A stretch of DNA of 5,438 bases from Xanthobacteraceae bacterium (GCA_030040825.1 JASHSY010000229.1:1-5438), one strand, 5' to 3'; counted from the first letter of the stretch, positions 1 to 5,361 are shown. Numbers and translations: made by a program. Notes: generated from the letters alone by a model not told the origin.

Positions 1-960
1 AAGCACGGCATCGACCGCAATCTCCGCCTGGCCCATTTCGGTCGCGAGATGGCCTTCCCAGGTCGGGTCGCGGCCGAACTTCTCGCCCATGAACATCTGC
101 AACAGCACGTCGCGGATCGGTTCGATGGTTGCGTAGGGCAGCAGCAGTTCGATAGTGCCGCCGCGGTCTTCCATGTCGATCCGCAATCGCACCAGGATCG
201 ACGCGTTGGCCGGCCGTGAGATCGCGGCAAAGCGCGGATTGGTTTCCAGCCGGTCGATGTTGAATTTCACCGGCGAGAGCGGCCGGAACGCCATCTCGGC
301 GTCCGCTAGAACGACCTCGATCATGCGCTTGATCAAGTTGGTTTCGATCGTAGTGTAAGGCCGGCCCTCGACCCGGATGGTGGTCTGGCCACGGCGGCCG
401 CCCAACAACACGTCGATAATCGAGTAGATCAGGTTGGAATTGACCGTGAGAAGGCCGAAATTCTCCCACTCTTCCGCCTTGAACACACCGAGAATGGCAG
501 GCAGCGGGATCGAATTGAGGTAATCGCCGAATCGCACCGAGGTAATGCGGTCGAGCGACACTTCGACGTTATCTGAGGTGAAGTTGCGCAGCGACGTAGT
601 CATCAACCGGACCAGCCGATCGAAGATGATCTCCAGCATCGGCAACCGCTCATAGGAAACCATCGCCGAATCGATGATCGCGCGGATGCCGGAATTATCG
701 TTGAGCGAGACTTCAGAGAGCGAAAAGCCGAGCAGCGAATCGATTTCGTCCTGGGTGAGGATGCGCTCCGCTCCGCCCTTGGCCGCTTGGATGAAATGGC
801 CGTCGTCGACCATGGTCGCCCATTGTGCGGCCATCGCCTCCGCGCCGGGCTCGCCCTCGGCCGGCGGCGCTGGCGGCACGGCCGCCGCACTTCGCTCGGC
901 TTCAAGCGCCACGCCCCACTCGGCTGCGAGTGCGTCTTGGTCGATCTGATCCTTTGCCAT
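1..960 (-). CDS. fliM: FliM, flagellar motor switch protein (C-terminus missing at window edge)
   Basis: FliM forms the middle of the cytoplasmic C-ring. It binds FliG and FliN, and phospho-CheY binds it to switch rotation. The first 320 residues are present; family members of this type are about 400, so most of the C-terminal FliN-like (SpoA) domain lies beyond the left edge. Visible parts: a variable N-terminal extension (1-66), the CheY-binding type motif ILTQDEIDSLL (67-77), then the CheC-like middle domain from about residue 85, including SLRNFTSDNVEVSLD, RFGDYLNSIPLPA and LLGGRRGQTT (the region equivalent to the FliG-contacting GGxG loop). LLLPYATIEPIRD and FMGEKFGRD lead into the C-terminal domain. 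The start is fixed by an in-frame TAG at 964-966, two codons upstream. No Shine-Dalgarno is visible, so translation may be coupled to fliL, which ends 29 bp upstream. The family call is very secure from the motifs; nothing looks broken. Confidence 0.97.
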   Translation of the reverse strand, partial: MAKDQIDQDALAAEWGVALEAERSAAAVPPAPPAEGEPGAEAMAAQWATMVDDGHFIQAAKGGAERILTQDEIDSLLGFSLSEVSLNDNSGIRAIIDSAMVSYERLPMLEIIFDRLVRLMTTSLRNFTSDNVEVSLDRITSVRFGDYLNSIPLPAILGVFKAEEWENFGLLTVNSNLIYSIIDVLLGGRRGQTTIRVEGRPYTTIETNLIKRMIEVVLADAEMAFRPLSPVKFNIDRLETNPRFAAISRPANASILVRLRIDMEDRGGTIELLLPYATIEPIRDVLLQMFMGEKFGRDPTWEGHLATEMGQAEIAVDAVL

Positions 961-975
961 TGGCTAAACCGTTAT

Positions 976-1000
976 TCGTGCAGTGCAGTTCACTGCACGA
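976..1000. other. Perfect hairpin across the fliL stop codon, in the fliL-fliM junction
   Basis: A 10-bp perfect inverted repeat (TCGTGCAGTG at 976-985 and CACTGCACGA at 991-1000) flanks a 5-nt loop. In the fliL-fliM transcript it covers the last three sense codons and the stop codon of fliL, and it ends 15 nt before the fliM ATG. No T-tract follows on either strand, so it is not a classical terminator. It could stabilise a processed mRNA end or control translational coupling into fliM, which lacks a visible ribosome-binding site. The structure is seen directly; the role is inference. Confidence 0.6.
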
Positions 1001-1568
1001 CGATTTCTTTGAACAGCACGGCGTTGACTTTGCTTGGTGCGATCGCCGCGTTAACGCGCCGCGTCAATTCTTCTTTGAGGCGGTAGAGTCCGGCCGATCC
1101 ATCAAGATCGGTAGGCCGCAACTCGCGCAAATAGGTCTGGAAGGTGTCCATCAGCCGCGGCATCATCGGTGAGATCTGAGCTTCCATTGCATGATCGGGT
1201 AATTCGAGCGTGACTTTGATTTTTAGATATTGGGTGTGATCGCTGGTGGAGCCGGACAGATTGACCAGCACATCAGGCATGTCGAGGAACACGACCGGCT
1301 TGATCGCGGTGGCGGCCGGTGCCGCCGCTGCCGCCTTGCCGTGGCCGGATAAGAAGAAGAAATATCCGCCAGCGCTGATTGCGATCAGGATGACAAAGCC
1401 GCCGCCACCCATCAGTAATACTTTGCGTGAGGGCAGCTTGAACGGGAAAAGCTTGCGCTTGGCGGGAGCTTCCTTGCCCTCTTCGCCTTCTGCCTCTTGG
1501 TTTTCGACTGCGGCTTGGGCTTGGGCTTGGGGTTCGCTTTCGGACTGCGCTTCTTTTTTCTTGGCCAT
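990..1568 (-). CDS. fliL: FliL, flagellar basal body / stator-associated membrane protein
   Basis: FliL is a single-pass inner-membrane protein that surrounds and supports the MotAB stator units near the basal body. The 192-residue product has a Lys-rich then acidic and Gln/Ala-rich cytoplasmic N-terminus (1-40) and a basic stretch before the membrane. One hydrophobic helix follows at about 50-73, then an Ala-rich linker (78-88) and a periplasmic domain of about 100 residues with the family pattern (FLDMPDVLVNLSG, YLKIKVTLELPD, LMDTFQTYLRELRPTDLDGSAG, LKEELTRRVN). It ends in a short hydrophobic strand (VLFKEIVVQ), as FliL proteins do. A GGAG at 1574-1577 (minus strand) lies 5 nt before the ATG and supports the start. 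It is the first gene of a minus-strand unit with fliM and diverges from flgF. Length is usual for alphaproteobacterial FliL. Confidence 0.95.
   Translation of the reverse strand: MAKKKEAQSESEPQAQAQAAVENQEAEGEEGKEAPAKRKLFPFKLPSRKVLLMGGGGFVILIAISAGGYFFFLSGHGKAAAAAPAATAIKPVVFLDMPDVLVNLSGSTSDHTQYLKIKVTLELPDHAMEAQISPMMPRLMDTFQTYLRELRPTDLDGSAGLYRLKEELTRRVNAAIAPSKVNAVLFKEIVVQ
1512..1529. repeat. Three-unit hexamer tandem repeat in the fliL N-terminus
   Basis: GGCTTG is repeated three times perfectly (CAAGCC on the coding strand). It encodes Gln-Ala three times in the cytoplasmic tail of FliL. Copy-number change would be in frame and would only lengthen or shorten this disordered-looking segment. 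Confidence 0.7.
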
Positions 1569-1602
1569 TACTGCTCCGCTTGCGTGATACGCGCACGCGG
1601 CT

Positions 1603-1616
1603 GGCAGAAAAAACGC
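1603..1616 (+). promoter_or_regulatory. GGCA + A-tract motif, ftr-like, overlapping the candidate fliL start site
   Basis: GGCAGAAAAAACGC resembles, from memory, the ftr sites recognised by FlbD in Caulobacter. If the candidate fliL sigma-54 promoter is real, this site covers about -13 to +1 on the minus strand. A bound protein there would block transcription rather than activate it. The motif is seen; the binding protein and effect are inferred. Confidence 0.35.
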
Positions 1617-1628
1617 AGAACAAACGCC
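1615..1628 (-). promoter_or_regulatory. Candidate sigma-54 (-24/-12) promoter for fliL-fliM
   Basis: Read on the minus strand, GG (1628-1627), ten bases, then GC (1616-1615) gives the invariant spacing of a sigma-54 promoter, with CTGC at the -12 element. The rest of the -24 box (CGGCGTT) departs from TGGCACG at several positions, so the match is only moderate. The predicted start near 1603 would leave a 35-nt leader before the fliL ATG. GG-N10-GC occurs by chance in GC-rich DNA; two other instances on this strand (1626-1639 and 1716-1729) look poorer. Confidence 0.35.
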
Positions 1629-1689
1629 GCGGCGCCGCCGATCGGAACCTAGGCCCGGAATGGTTAACGGATACTTGCATACCTCCGCT

Positions 1690-1708
1690 CGGCAGGAAGT
1701 TTTTGCCG
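1690..1708. promoter_or_regulatory. GGCA + A-tract motif as an imperfect palindrome, enhancer-like position
   Basis: CGGCA (1690-1694) and TGCCG (1704-1708) form a symmetric pair with a 9-bp centre. The minus strand reads CCGGCAAAAACTTCC, close to the remembered FlbD ftr pattern. It lies about 114-132 bp upstream of the predicted flgF start and about 87-105 bp upstream of the candidate fliL start. Both distances are usual for NtrC-family enhancer sites. Binding is inferred. Confidence 0.4.
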
Positions 1709-1725
1709 GGCGTAGGCGTGGAGCC

Positions 1726-1738
1726 GGCCTTTTCTGCC
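1726..1738 (-). promoter_or_regulatory. GGCA + A-tract motif, second enhancer-like site
   Basis: The minus strand reads GGCAGAAAAGGCC, sharing GGCAGAAAA with the motif at 1603. It sits about 84-96 bp upstream of the predicted flgF start and about 123-135 bp upstream of the candidate fliL start. It begins 36 bp (between three and four helical turns) from the start of the neighbouring site at 1690. The role as an activator site is inferred from sequence and position. Confidence 0.35.
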
Positions 1739-1773
1739 CGTCCTACGGCATCGTGCTTTAGGCCTAAGCGGTT

Positions 1774-1793
1774 GGCAAAACTTAGTTTTTGCC
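1774..1793. promoter_or_regulatory. Perfect GGCAAAA / TTTTGCC palindrome abutting the flgF promoter
   Basis: GGCAAAA (1774-1780) and TTTTGCC (1787-1793) are exact inverted copies with a 6-bp centre, which is the geometry of a dimer-binding operator. The right arm ends 3 bp before the GG of the -24 box neighbourhood (1797), so the site covers about -48 to -29 relative to the predicted start. It shares its half-site with the other GGCA motifs in this region. Its protein is unknown; FlbD or a second flagellar regulator are candidates. Confidence 0.5.
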
Positions 1794-1795
1794 TT

Positions 1796-1811
1796 TGGCA
1801 CGGCTTCTGCA
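1796..1811 (+). promoter_or_regulatory. Sigma-54 (-24/-12) promoter for flgF-flgG-flgA-flgH
   Basis: The sequence TTGGCACG (from 1795), four bases, then CTGCA matches the sigma-54 consensus YTGGCACG-N4-TTGC at every position but one. GG (1797-1798) and GC (1809-1810) are separated by exactly ten bases. Transcription should begin near 1822, giving an 87-nt leader before flgF. It is correctly placed and oriented for the operon. Sigma-54 promoters require an activator ATPase, which in this type of flagellar hierarchy is FlbD (family knowledge). Confidence 0.8.
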
Positions 1812-1893
1812 CTTCCTCAACGCGCCACGGCTCGGGAGACGCCGTGGCGTGTGCGGCGCTCGGGTCGGGGAGACGGCACGAAGCCGCGCTGGG

Positions 1894-1901
1894 AAGGGGA
1901 G
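1894..1901 (+). promoter_or_regulatory. flgF ribosome-binding site that decides the start
   Basis: AAGGGGAG ends 7 nt before the ATG at 1909. It selects that codon over an in-frame ATG at 1789, which would lie upstream of the predicted transcription start. Confidence 0.8.
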
Positions 1902-1908
1902 AACACCG

Positions 1909-2685
1909 ATGGAGAATGCACTCCTTATCGGCCTGTCACGGCAGATGGCGCTCAGCCGCGAACTCGACATCGTTGCCAACAACATCGCCAACATCGACAC
2001 CACCGGCTTCAAGGCCGACAACGCCGCGTTTTCGCAGTATCTCATGCCAGGCGCGAGCGACGCGCAGTTCTCCGGCAAGGACCGCCGGGTAAGCTTCGTC
2101 GAGGACCGCGCCAGCTGGATCGATTTTTCGCCCGGCGCCATCCAGCACACCGGCAATCCGCTCGATGTTGCGATTGACGGCAAGGGCTATTTCACGGTGC
2201 AGACGCCGCGCGGAGAACGCTACACGCGCAACGGCTCGTTCGCCATTAACGCAAGCGGCCAGCTCGTGACCAGTGATGGCGATCAAGTGCTCGGTACCGG
2301 CGGCCCGATCACCCTCCAAGTCACCGACCATAACGTTACCATCAGCCCGACCGGCATCGTCACCGTGCGCGACGGCGCCGGCACCACCAGCGCGCAACGC
2401 GGTCAACTACAGATCGTCAGCTTCGACAAACCCCGGTCCCTGCAAAAGGACGGCAGCTCGACCTTCATGGCTCCGCCGAGTGTCACTCCCAACCCGGCGC
2501 CGACCAGTATCCGCGTGGTGCAAGGAGCGCTGGAAAAATCGAATGTGCACGCGATCGCCGAGATGGCGCGCATGATCGAAATCACCCGCAGCTACTCGGA
2601 CATCGCCGGCATCCTGCAACAGCAAGGCGACCTGAAACGCAATTCGCTGCAACAACTGTCGCAGGCTCCGAGCTCAACGAGTTGA
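1909..2685 (+). CDS. flgF: FlgF, flagellar basal-body proximal rod protein
   Basis: FlgF is one of the proximal rod proteins, exported by the flagellar type III system and assembled in the periplasm beneath the FlgG distal rod. The 258-residue product shows the N-terminal rod/hook signature VANNIANIDTTGFKADNAAF (22-41) after an amphipathic helix (1-21). A beta-rich middle domain follows (GNPLDVAIDGKGYFTVQT, YTRNGSFAINASGQLVTSDG, about 82-175). The C-terminal basal-body domain comes next (VVQGALEKSNVHAIAEMARMI, 203-223) and ends in a helix with a short polar tail. There is no signal peptide, as expected for type III export. A longer frame starting at 1789 is rejected because it would include the promoter. 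FlgF is told from FlgG by the MENALLIGLSRQ start and by the immediate flgG neighbour. It is the first gene of the operon, 17 bp before flgG. Confidence 0.96.
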   Translation: MENALLIGLSRQMALSRELDIVANNIANIDTTGFKADNAAFSQYLMPGASDAQFSGKDRRVSFVEDRASWIDFSPGAIQHTGNPLDVAIDGKGYFTVQTPRGERYTRNGSFAINASGQLVTSDGDQVLGTGGPITLQVTDHNVTISPTGIVTVRDGAGTTSAQRGQLQIVSFDKPRSLQKDGSSTFMAPPSVTPNPAPTSIRVVQGALEKSNVHAIAEMARMIEITRSYSDIAGILQQQGDLKRNSLQQLSQAPSSTS

Positions 2686-2702
2686 TGTGAGGAATAAAGA
2701 TC

Positions 2703-3491
2703 ATGCGTGCGCTTGATACGGCGGCGACCGGAATGGCGGCAATGGACCTGCAAGTTCAGGTCATCGCCGGCAACCTCGCCAACATGACGACTACAGGCTT
2801 CAAGAGCCAGCGCGCCGAGTTCCAGGATTTGATCTACGAACACGTGCAGCGGATCGGCGCGCAGGCATCCGATAACGGCAACATCCTGCCAGTCGGCATC
2901 GAACTTGGCTCCGGCGTCAAAACGGTCGGCACACCGCGGCTGATGACGCAAGGCACGCTGTCACAGACCGGCAACACGCTCGATTTGGCGATCCAGGGCG
3001 CCGGCTGGTTCAAGGTGGCGATGCCCGACGGCACTTTCAGCTACACCCGCGACGGCTCGTTTCAGATGGACAACCAGGGCCGCATCGTCACCGCCGAGGG
3101 CAATCTCGTGCAGCCGACCATCACTATTCCGCCGAATTCGACCGGGCTGACCATCAACCAGCAAGGGCAAGTGTCGGTGACTTTGCCCGGCTCGACCTCC
3201 TCAAGCATCCTTGGCCAGTTCGCGCTGACCACCTTCATCAACGATGCCGGCTTGCAGGCCAACGGCGACAATCTATTCGTCGCAACACCGGCATCGGGTA
3301 CCCCGCAGGACGGCACGCCCGGCCTCAACGGCGCCGGCACGCTTCTGCAAGGCAGCCTCGAACAATCGAACGTCTCGGCAGTGACCGAAATCTCCAATCT
3401 GATCGCGGCGCAGCGCGCCTACGAAATGAATTCCAAGGTCATCACAGCCGCCGACGAGATGCTGCAAACGACCTCGCAATTGATGCGCTGA
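2703..3491 (+). CDS. flgG: FlgG, flagellar basal-body distal rod protein
   Basis: FlgG builds the distal rod that crosses the periplasm and the P and L rings and joins the hook. The 262-residue length matches the family norm of about 260. Features: the start MRALDTAATGMAAMDLQVQV, the rod signature GNLANMTTTGFKSQRAEFQDL (23-43), and the FlgG-specific stretch at about 45-72 (YEHVQRIG ... LPVGIELGSGV) that distinguishes it from hook protein FlgE. The conserved core follows (GNTLDLAIQGAGWFKV, TRDGSFQMDNQGRIVT, 90-130), then the C-terminal domain LEQSNVSAVTEISNLIAAQR (219-238) and AYEMNSKVITAADEMLQT. There is no signal peptide, consistent with type III export. GAGGAA at 2689-2694 lies 8 nt before the ATG. 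It is the second gene of the operon; its stop overlaps the flgA ribosome-binding site by one base, suggesting coupled translation. Confidence 0.98.
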   Translation: MRALDTAATGMAAMDLQVQVIAGNLANMTTTGFKSQRAEFQDLIYEHVQRIGAQASDNGNILPVGIELGSGVKTVGTPRLMTQGTLSQTGNTLDLAIQGAGWFKVAMPDGTFSYTRDGSFQMDNQGRIVTAEGNLVQPTITIPPNSTGLTINQQGQVSVTLPGSTSSSILGQFALTTFINDAGLQANGDNLFVATPASGTPQDGTPGLNGAGTLLQGSLEQSNVSAVTEISNLIAAQRAYEMNSKVITAADEMLQTTSQLMR

Positions 3492-3505
3492 GAAGGACCC
3501 TCGCG

Positions 3506-4543
3506 ATGATCCGTCCCCTCATCACTTGCTTCGCGGCGGCGCTGATGCTTGCCGGCGTGTTCGCGCGTCCGGCCGCGGCACAAAACGCCATGCCGGCCTT
3601 GCGCGCCAGCGCTACCGTCACCGGCGATATCGTGCGCATCGGCGATCTGATCGAAAACGCCGGACCGGTCGCCGATGTACCGATCTTCCGCGCGCCCGAT
3701 CTCGGCACGCGCGGCACTGTGCCAACCGAAAAGGTGGTCGAGGCGATCCGGCCGCACCAACTCATCGGCATCGACACGCGCGGGCTCAACGAAGTGGTGG
3801 TGATCCGGGCCACGCGCGAGATTACGCCCGCGGAGATTTCCGCGCGCGTCGCAAAGGCACTGGAAGGCCAATACGGCCTCGGGGCGGCGCATAACATCCA
3901 GGTCGAGTTCGATCGCGAGCCGCGCACGCTCAACGTCGAGCCGACTGCGACCGGCGAGTTGCAAGTCGTGTCGCTTGCCTACAATCCGCGTAGCGGACGC
4001 TTCGACGTGACGCTCGACCTGCCGTCGAGCGCGGCGATGCGCAATCTGACGACGCGCTTTACCGGTATCGCGACGGAGACGATCGACGCCGTAAGCGTCG
4101 ATCATCCAGTCGAACGCGGCGAGGTTCTCAAAGCGTCCGATCTGGTGATCGCGCGCCGGCCGAAGTCGGAAGGCCCGGCCATCACCGACATCCGCGCCGC
4201 GGCGGGCTTGGCCGCGCGGCACCAGCTGCGTCCGGGCCAGGCGTTGCATCAGGCGGATTTGATGAAGCCTCTGATCGTGCAGCGCAACGATCCCGTCACC
4301 ATCGTCTACGAAGCGCCCGGCATCTCGCTGACCCTGCGCGGCCAGGCCCAGGACGCGGGCGCGCTCGGCGACACCATCAGCGTCGCCAATCTGCAATCGA
4401 AACGAGTCGTACAGGGCGTAGTTTCCGCTCCCGGCCGGGTCACCGTGTCTTCGCCTCATATCCGTTTCGTCGAGAATGCTTCGGAGCCGGCATCGGCGCC
4501 CGCCTCGTCCGAGCAACAGCAACACGAGCACAGCGTCGAGTAA
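3506..4543 (+). CDS. flgA: FlgA, periplasmic chaperone for flagellar P-ring assembly
   Basis: FlgA is exported by the Sec system and helps FlgI polymerise into the P ring around the rod. The 345-residue product starts with a signal peptide (basic start, hydrophobic 5-20, likely cleavage after ARPAAA at 25/26). A long N-terminal half follows (ASATVTGDIVRIGDLIENAG; DVTLDLPSS), then an SAF-type domain at about 193-254 (VERGEVLKASDLVIARRP, AARHQLRPGQALHQADLMKP) and the conserved C-terminal domain at 255-323 (VTIVYEAPGISLTLRGQA, GDTISVANLQSKRVVQGVV). It is longer than enterobacterial FlgA (about 219), as alphaproteobacterial forms often are. The last 22 residues are Ser/Pro/Ala then Gln/His/Glu rich and look disordered. 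AGAAGGA (3491-3497) supports the start. The partner gene flgI is not in the window. Confidence 0.95.
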   Translation: MIRPLITCFAAALMLAGVFARPAAAQNAMPALRASATVTGDIVRIGDLIENAGPVADVPIFRAPDLGTRGTVPTEKVVEAIRPHQLIGIDTRGLNEVVVIRATREITPAEISARVAKALEGQYGLGAAHNIQVEFDREPRTLNVEPTATGELQVVSLAYNPRSGRFDVTLDLPSSAAMRNLTTRFTGIATETIDAVSVDHPVERGEVLKASDLVIARRPKSEGPAITDIRAAAGLAARHQLRPGQALHQADLMKPLIVQRNDPVTIVYEAPGISLTLRGQAQDAGALGDTISVANLQSKRVVQGVVSAPGRVTVSSPHIRFVENASEPASAPASSEQQQHEHSVE

Positions 4544-4557
4544 CTCGAGTAGATTAG

Positions 4558-5322
4558 ATGTTGAAATCCACTACGTGTTCCAAATTAGCGCGCTCGCTGC
4601 TGAGCACGGCCGCAGTGGCTTCATTGCTGACCGGCTGCACCGCACTCGGCGACCGAATCAGGCAACTTGGTGAGCCGACCGCACTGTCGCCAATCGACAA
4701 TCCGGCGGCAAAGCCCGGCTATAAACCGGTACAGATGCCGATGCCGACACCACAGCCGGTCACCTACAATCCGAATTCATTGTGGCGTAACGGCTCGCGG
4801 GCATTTTTCAACGACCAACGTGCGCATCAGGTCGGCGACATTCTGACCGTCAAGGTCAATATCAACGACACCGCGCAATTCCAGGATCAGACTCAGCTAA
4901 ACCGGACAAGCACCGAAGATACCGAGATCACCAACTTCATCGGCGCCAATACCATCGGCAACGCCGCCAAAGCGGTCTTACCGGGTTCGGTGCTGACTGC
5001 GTCGGGCAATTCGCAGATGAACGGGCAAGGCACGATCAACCGCAACGATCAATTACTGACCAACGTCGCCGCCGTGGTCACGCAGCTATTGCCTAACGGC
5101 AACATGGTGATCGAGGGCAAACAGGAGGTGCGCCTCAATAATGAAGTGCGAGAGTTGATCATTGCCGGCGTCGTGCGCCCCGAGGACATCGAAAGCGACA
5201 ACTCCATCGAGCTACCGAAGATCGCCGAGGCACGCGTCGCTTATGGCGGCCGGGGCACCTTGACCAATATTCAAACCGAACGCTGGGGACAGCAGGTCGT
5301 CGACGTGATCTTGCCGTTCTGA
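4558..5322 (+). CDS. flgH: FlgH, flagellar L-ring lipoprotein
   Basis: FlgH forms the outer-membrane L ring, the bushing through which the distal rod passes. The 254-residue product has a lipoprotein signal peptide with a basic start and lipobox LTGC (24-27), so Cys27 should be lipidated. A Pro-rich linker follows (40-70). The FlgH domain then contains NSLWRNGSRAFFNDQRAHQVG (73-93), DILTVKVNINDTAQFQDQT, the Gly/Asn-rich SGNSQMNGQGTINRNDQLL, NVAAVVTQLLPNGNMVIEGKQE (169-190) and the closing strand GQQVVDVILPF. The start is fixed because the codon just upstream (4555-4557) is TAG. Only a poor ribosome-binding site is visible, so translation may depend on coupling with flgA, which ends 14 bp before. 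It is the last gene of the operon, followed by hairpins and a terminator. Confidence 0.97.
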   Translation: MLKSTTCSKLARSLLSTAAVASLLTGCTALGDRIRQLGEPTALSPIDNPAAKPGYKPVQMPMPTPQPVTYNPNSLWRNGSRAFFNDQRAHQVGDILTVKVNINDTAQFQDQTQLNRTSTEDTEITNFIGANTIGNAAKAVLPGSVLTASGNSQMNGQGTINRNDQLLTNVAAVVTQLLPNGNMVIEGKQEVRLNNEVRELIIAGVVRPEDIESDNSIELPKIAEARVAYGGRGTLTNIQTERWGQQVVDVILPF

Positions 5323-5328
5323 TCTCCC

Positions 5329-5355
5329 CGGAGCCTTCGCTGTACGACGGCTCCG
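5329..5355. other. Small hairpin between flgH and the terminator
   Basis: CGGAGCC (5329-5335) and GGCTCCG (5349-5355) are exact inverted copies with a 13-nt loop. It begins 6 bp after the flgH stop. No T-tract follows on the plus strand, so alone it is not a terminator. It may protect the 3' end of the message. Confidence 0.4.
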
Positions 5356-5361
5356 AAAAGC

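Larger units (their letters stand above)
1569..1908. promoter_or_regulatory. Divergent control region between fliL and flgF
   Basis: This 340-bp stretch holds no convincing gene. It contains the fliL ribosome-binding site (1574-1577), a possible -24/-12 promoter toward fliL, four loci of GGCA + A-tract motifs, a strong -24/-12 promoter toward flgF, and the flgF leader with its ribosome-binding site. Coding-sized frames crossing it have no homology-like content and overlap the promoter elements. Shared control of a switch/stator unit and a rod/ring operon is consistent with both being built at neighbouring stages of basal-body assembly (inference). Confidence 0.85.

Noticed and set aside
155..1172. 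Plus-strand frames of 67-115 codons opposite fliM and fliL
   Set aside because: They are complements of well-supported genes, have low-complexity Arg/Ala/Ser content and no ribosome-binding sites that stand out.
1758..1767. Palindrome TTAGGCCTAA (and CCGATCGG at 1638-1645)
   Set aside because: Both are single short palindromes with no repeated partner or consistent placement; such matches arise by chance.
1774..1792. Second possible -24/-12 promoter using GG at 1774 and GC at 1791
   Set aside because: The spacing is 15 bases instead of 10. The sequence is better explained as the GGCAAAA palindrome.
1273..1812. 179-codon minus-strand frame overlapping fliL and the intergenic region
   Set aside because: It is out of frame with fliL, rich in Arg/Ser/Pro, and crosses the promoter elements; fliL explains the DNA.
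1789..1908. 40-codon N-terminal extension of flgF starting at ATG 1789
   Set aside because: It covers the -24/-12 promoter and lies upstream of the predicted transcript start. The ATG at 1909 has a good ribosome-binding site, and MENALLIGLSRQ is the usual FlgF start.
3419..4531. 370-codon open frame on the minus strand, antisense to flgA
   Set aside because: It is Arg/Asp/His/Gly rich without domain-like pattern, as expected for the complement of a GC-rich gene. flgA on the plus strand is secure.
4536..4551. Repeat TCGAGTA twice, also TCGAGT-A-ACTCGA around the flgA stop
   Set aside because: A 1-nt loop cannot form a hairpin and 7-bp direct copies are not significant here.
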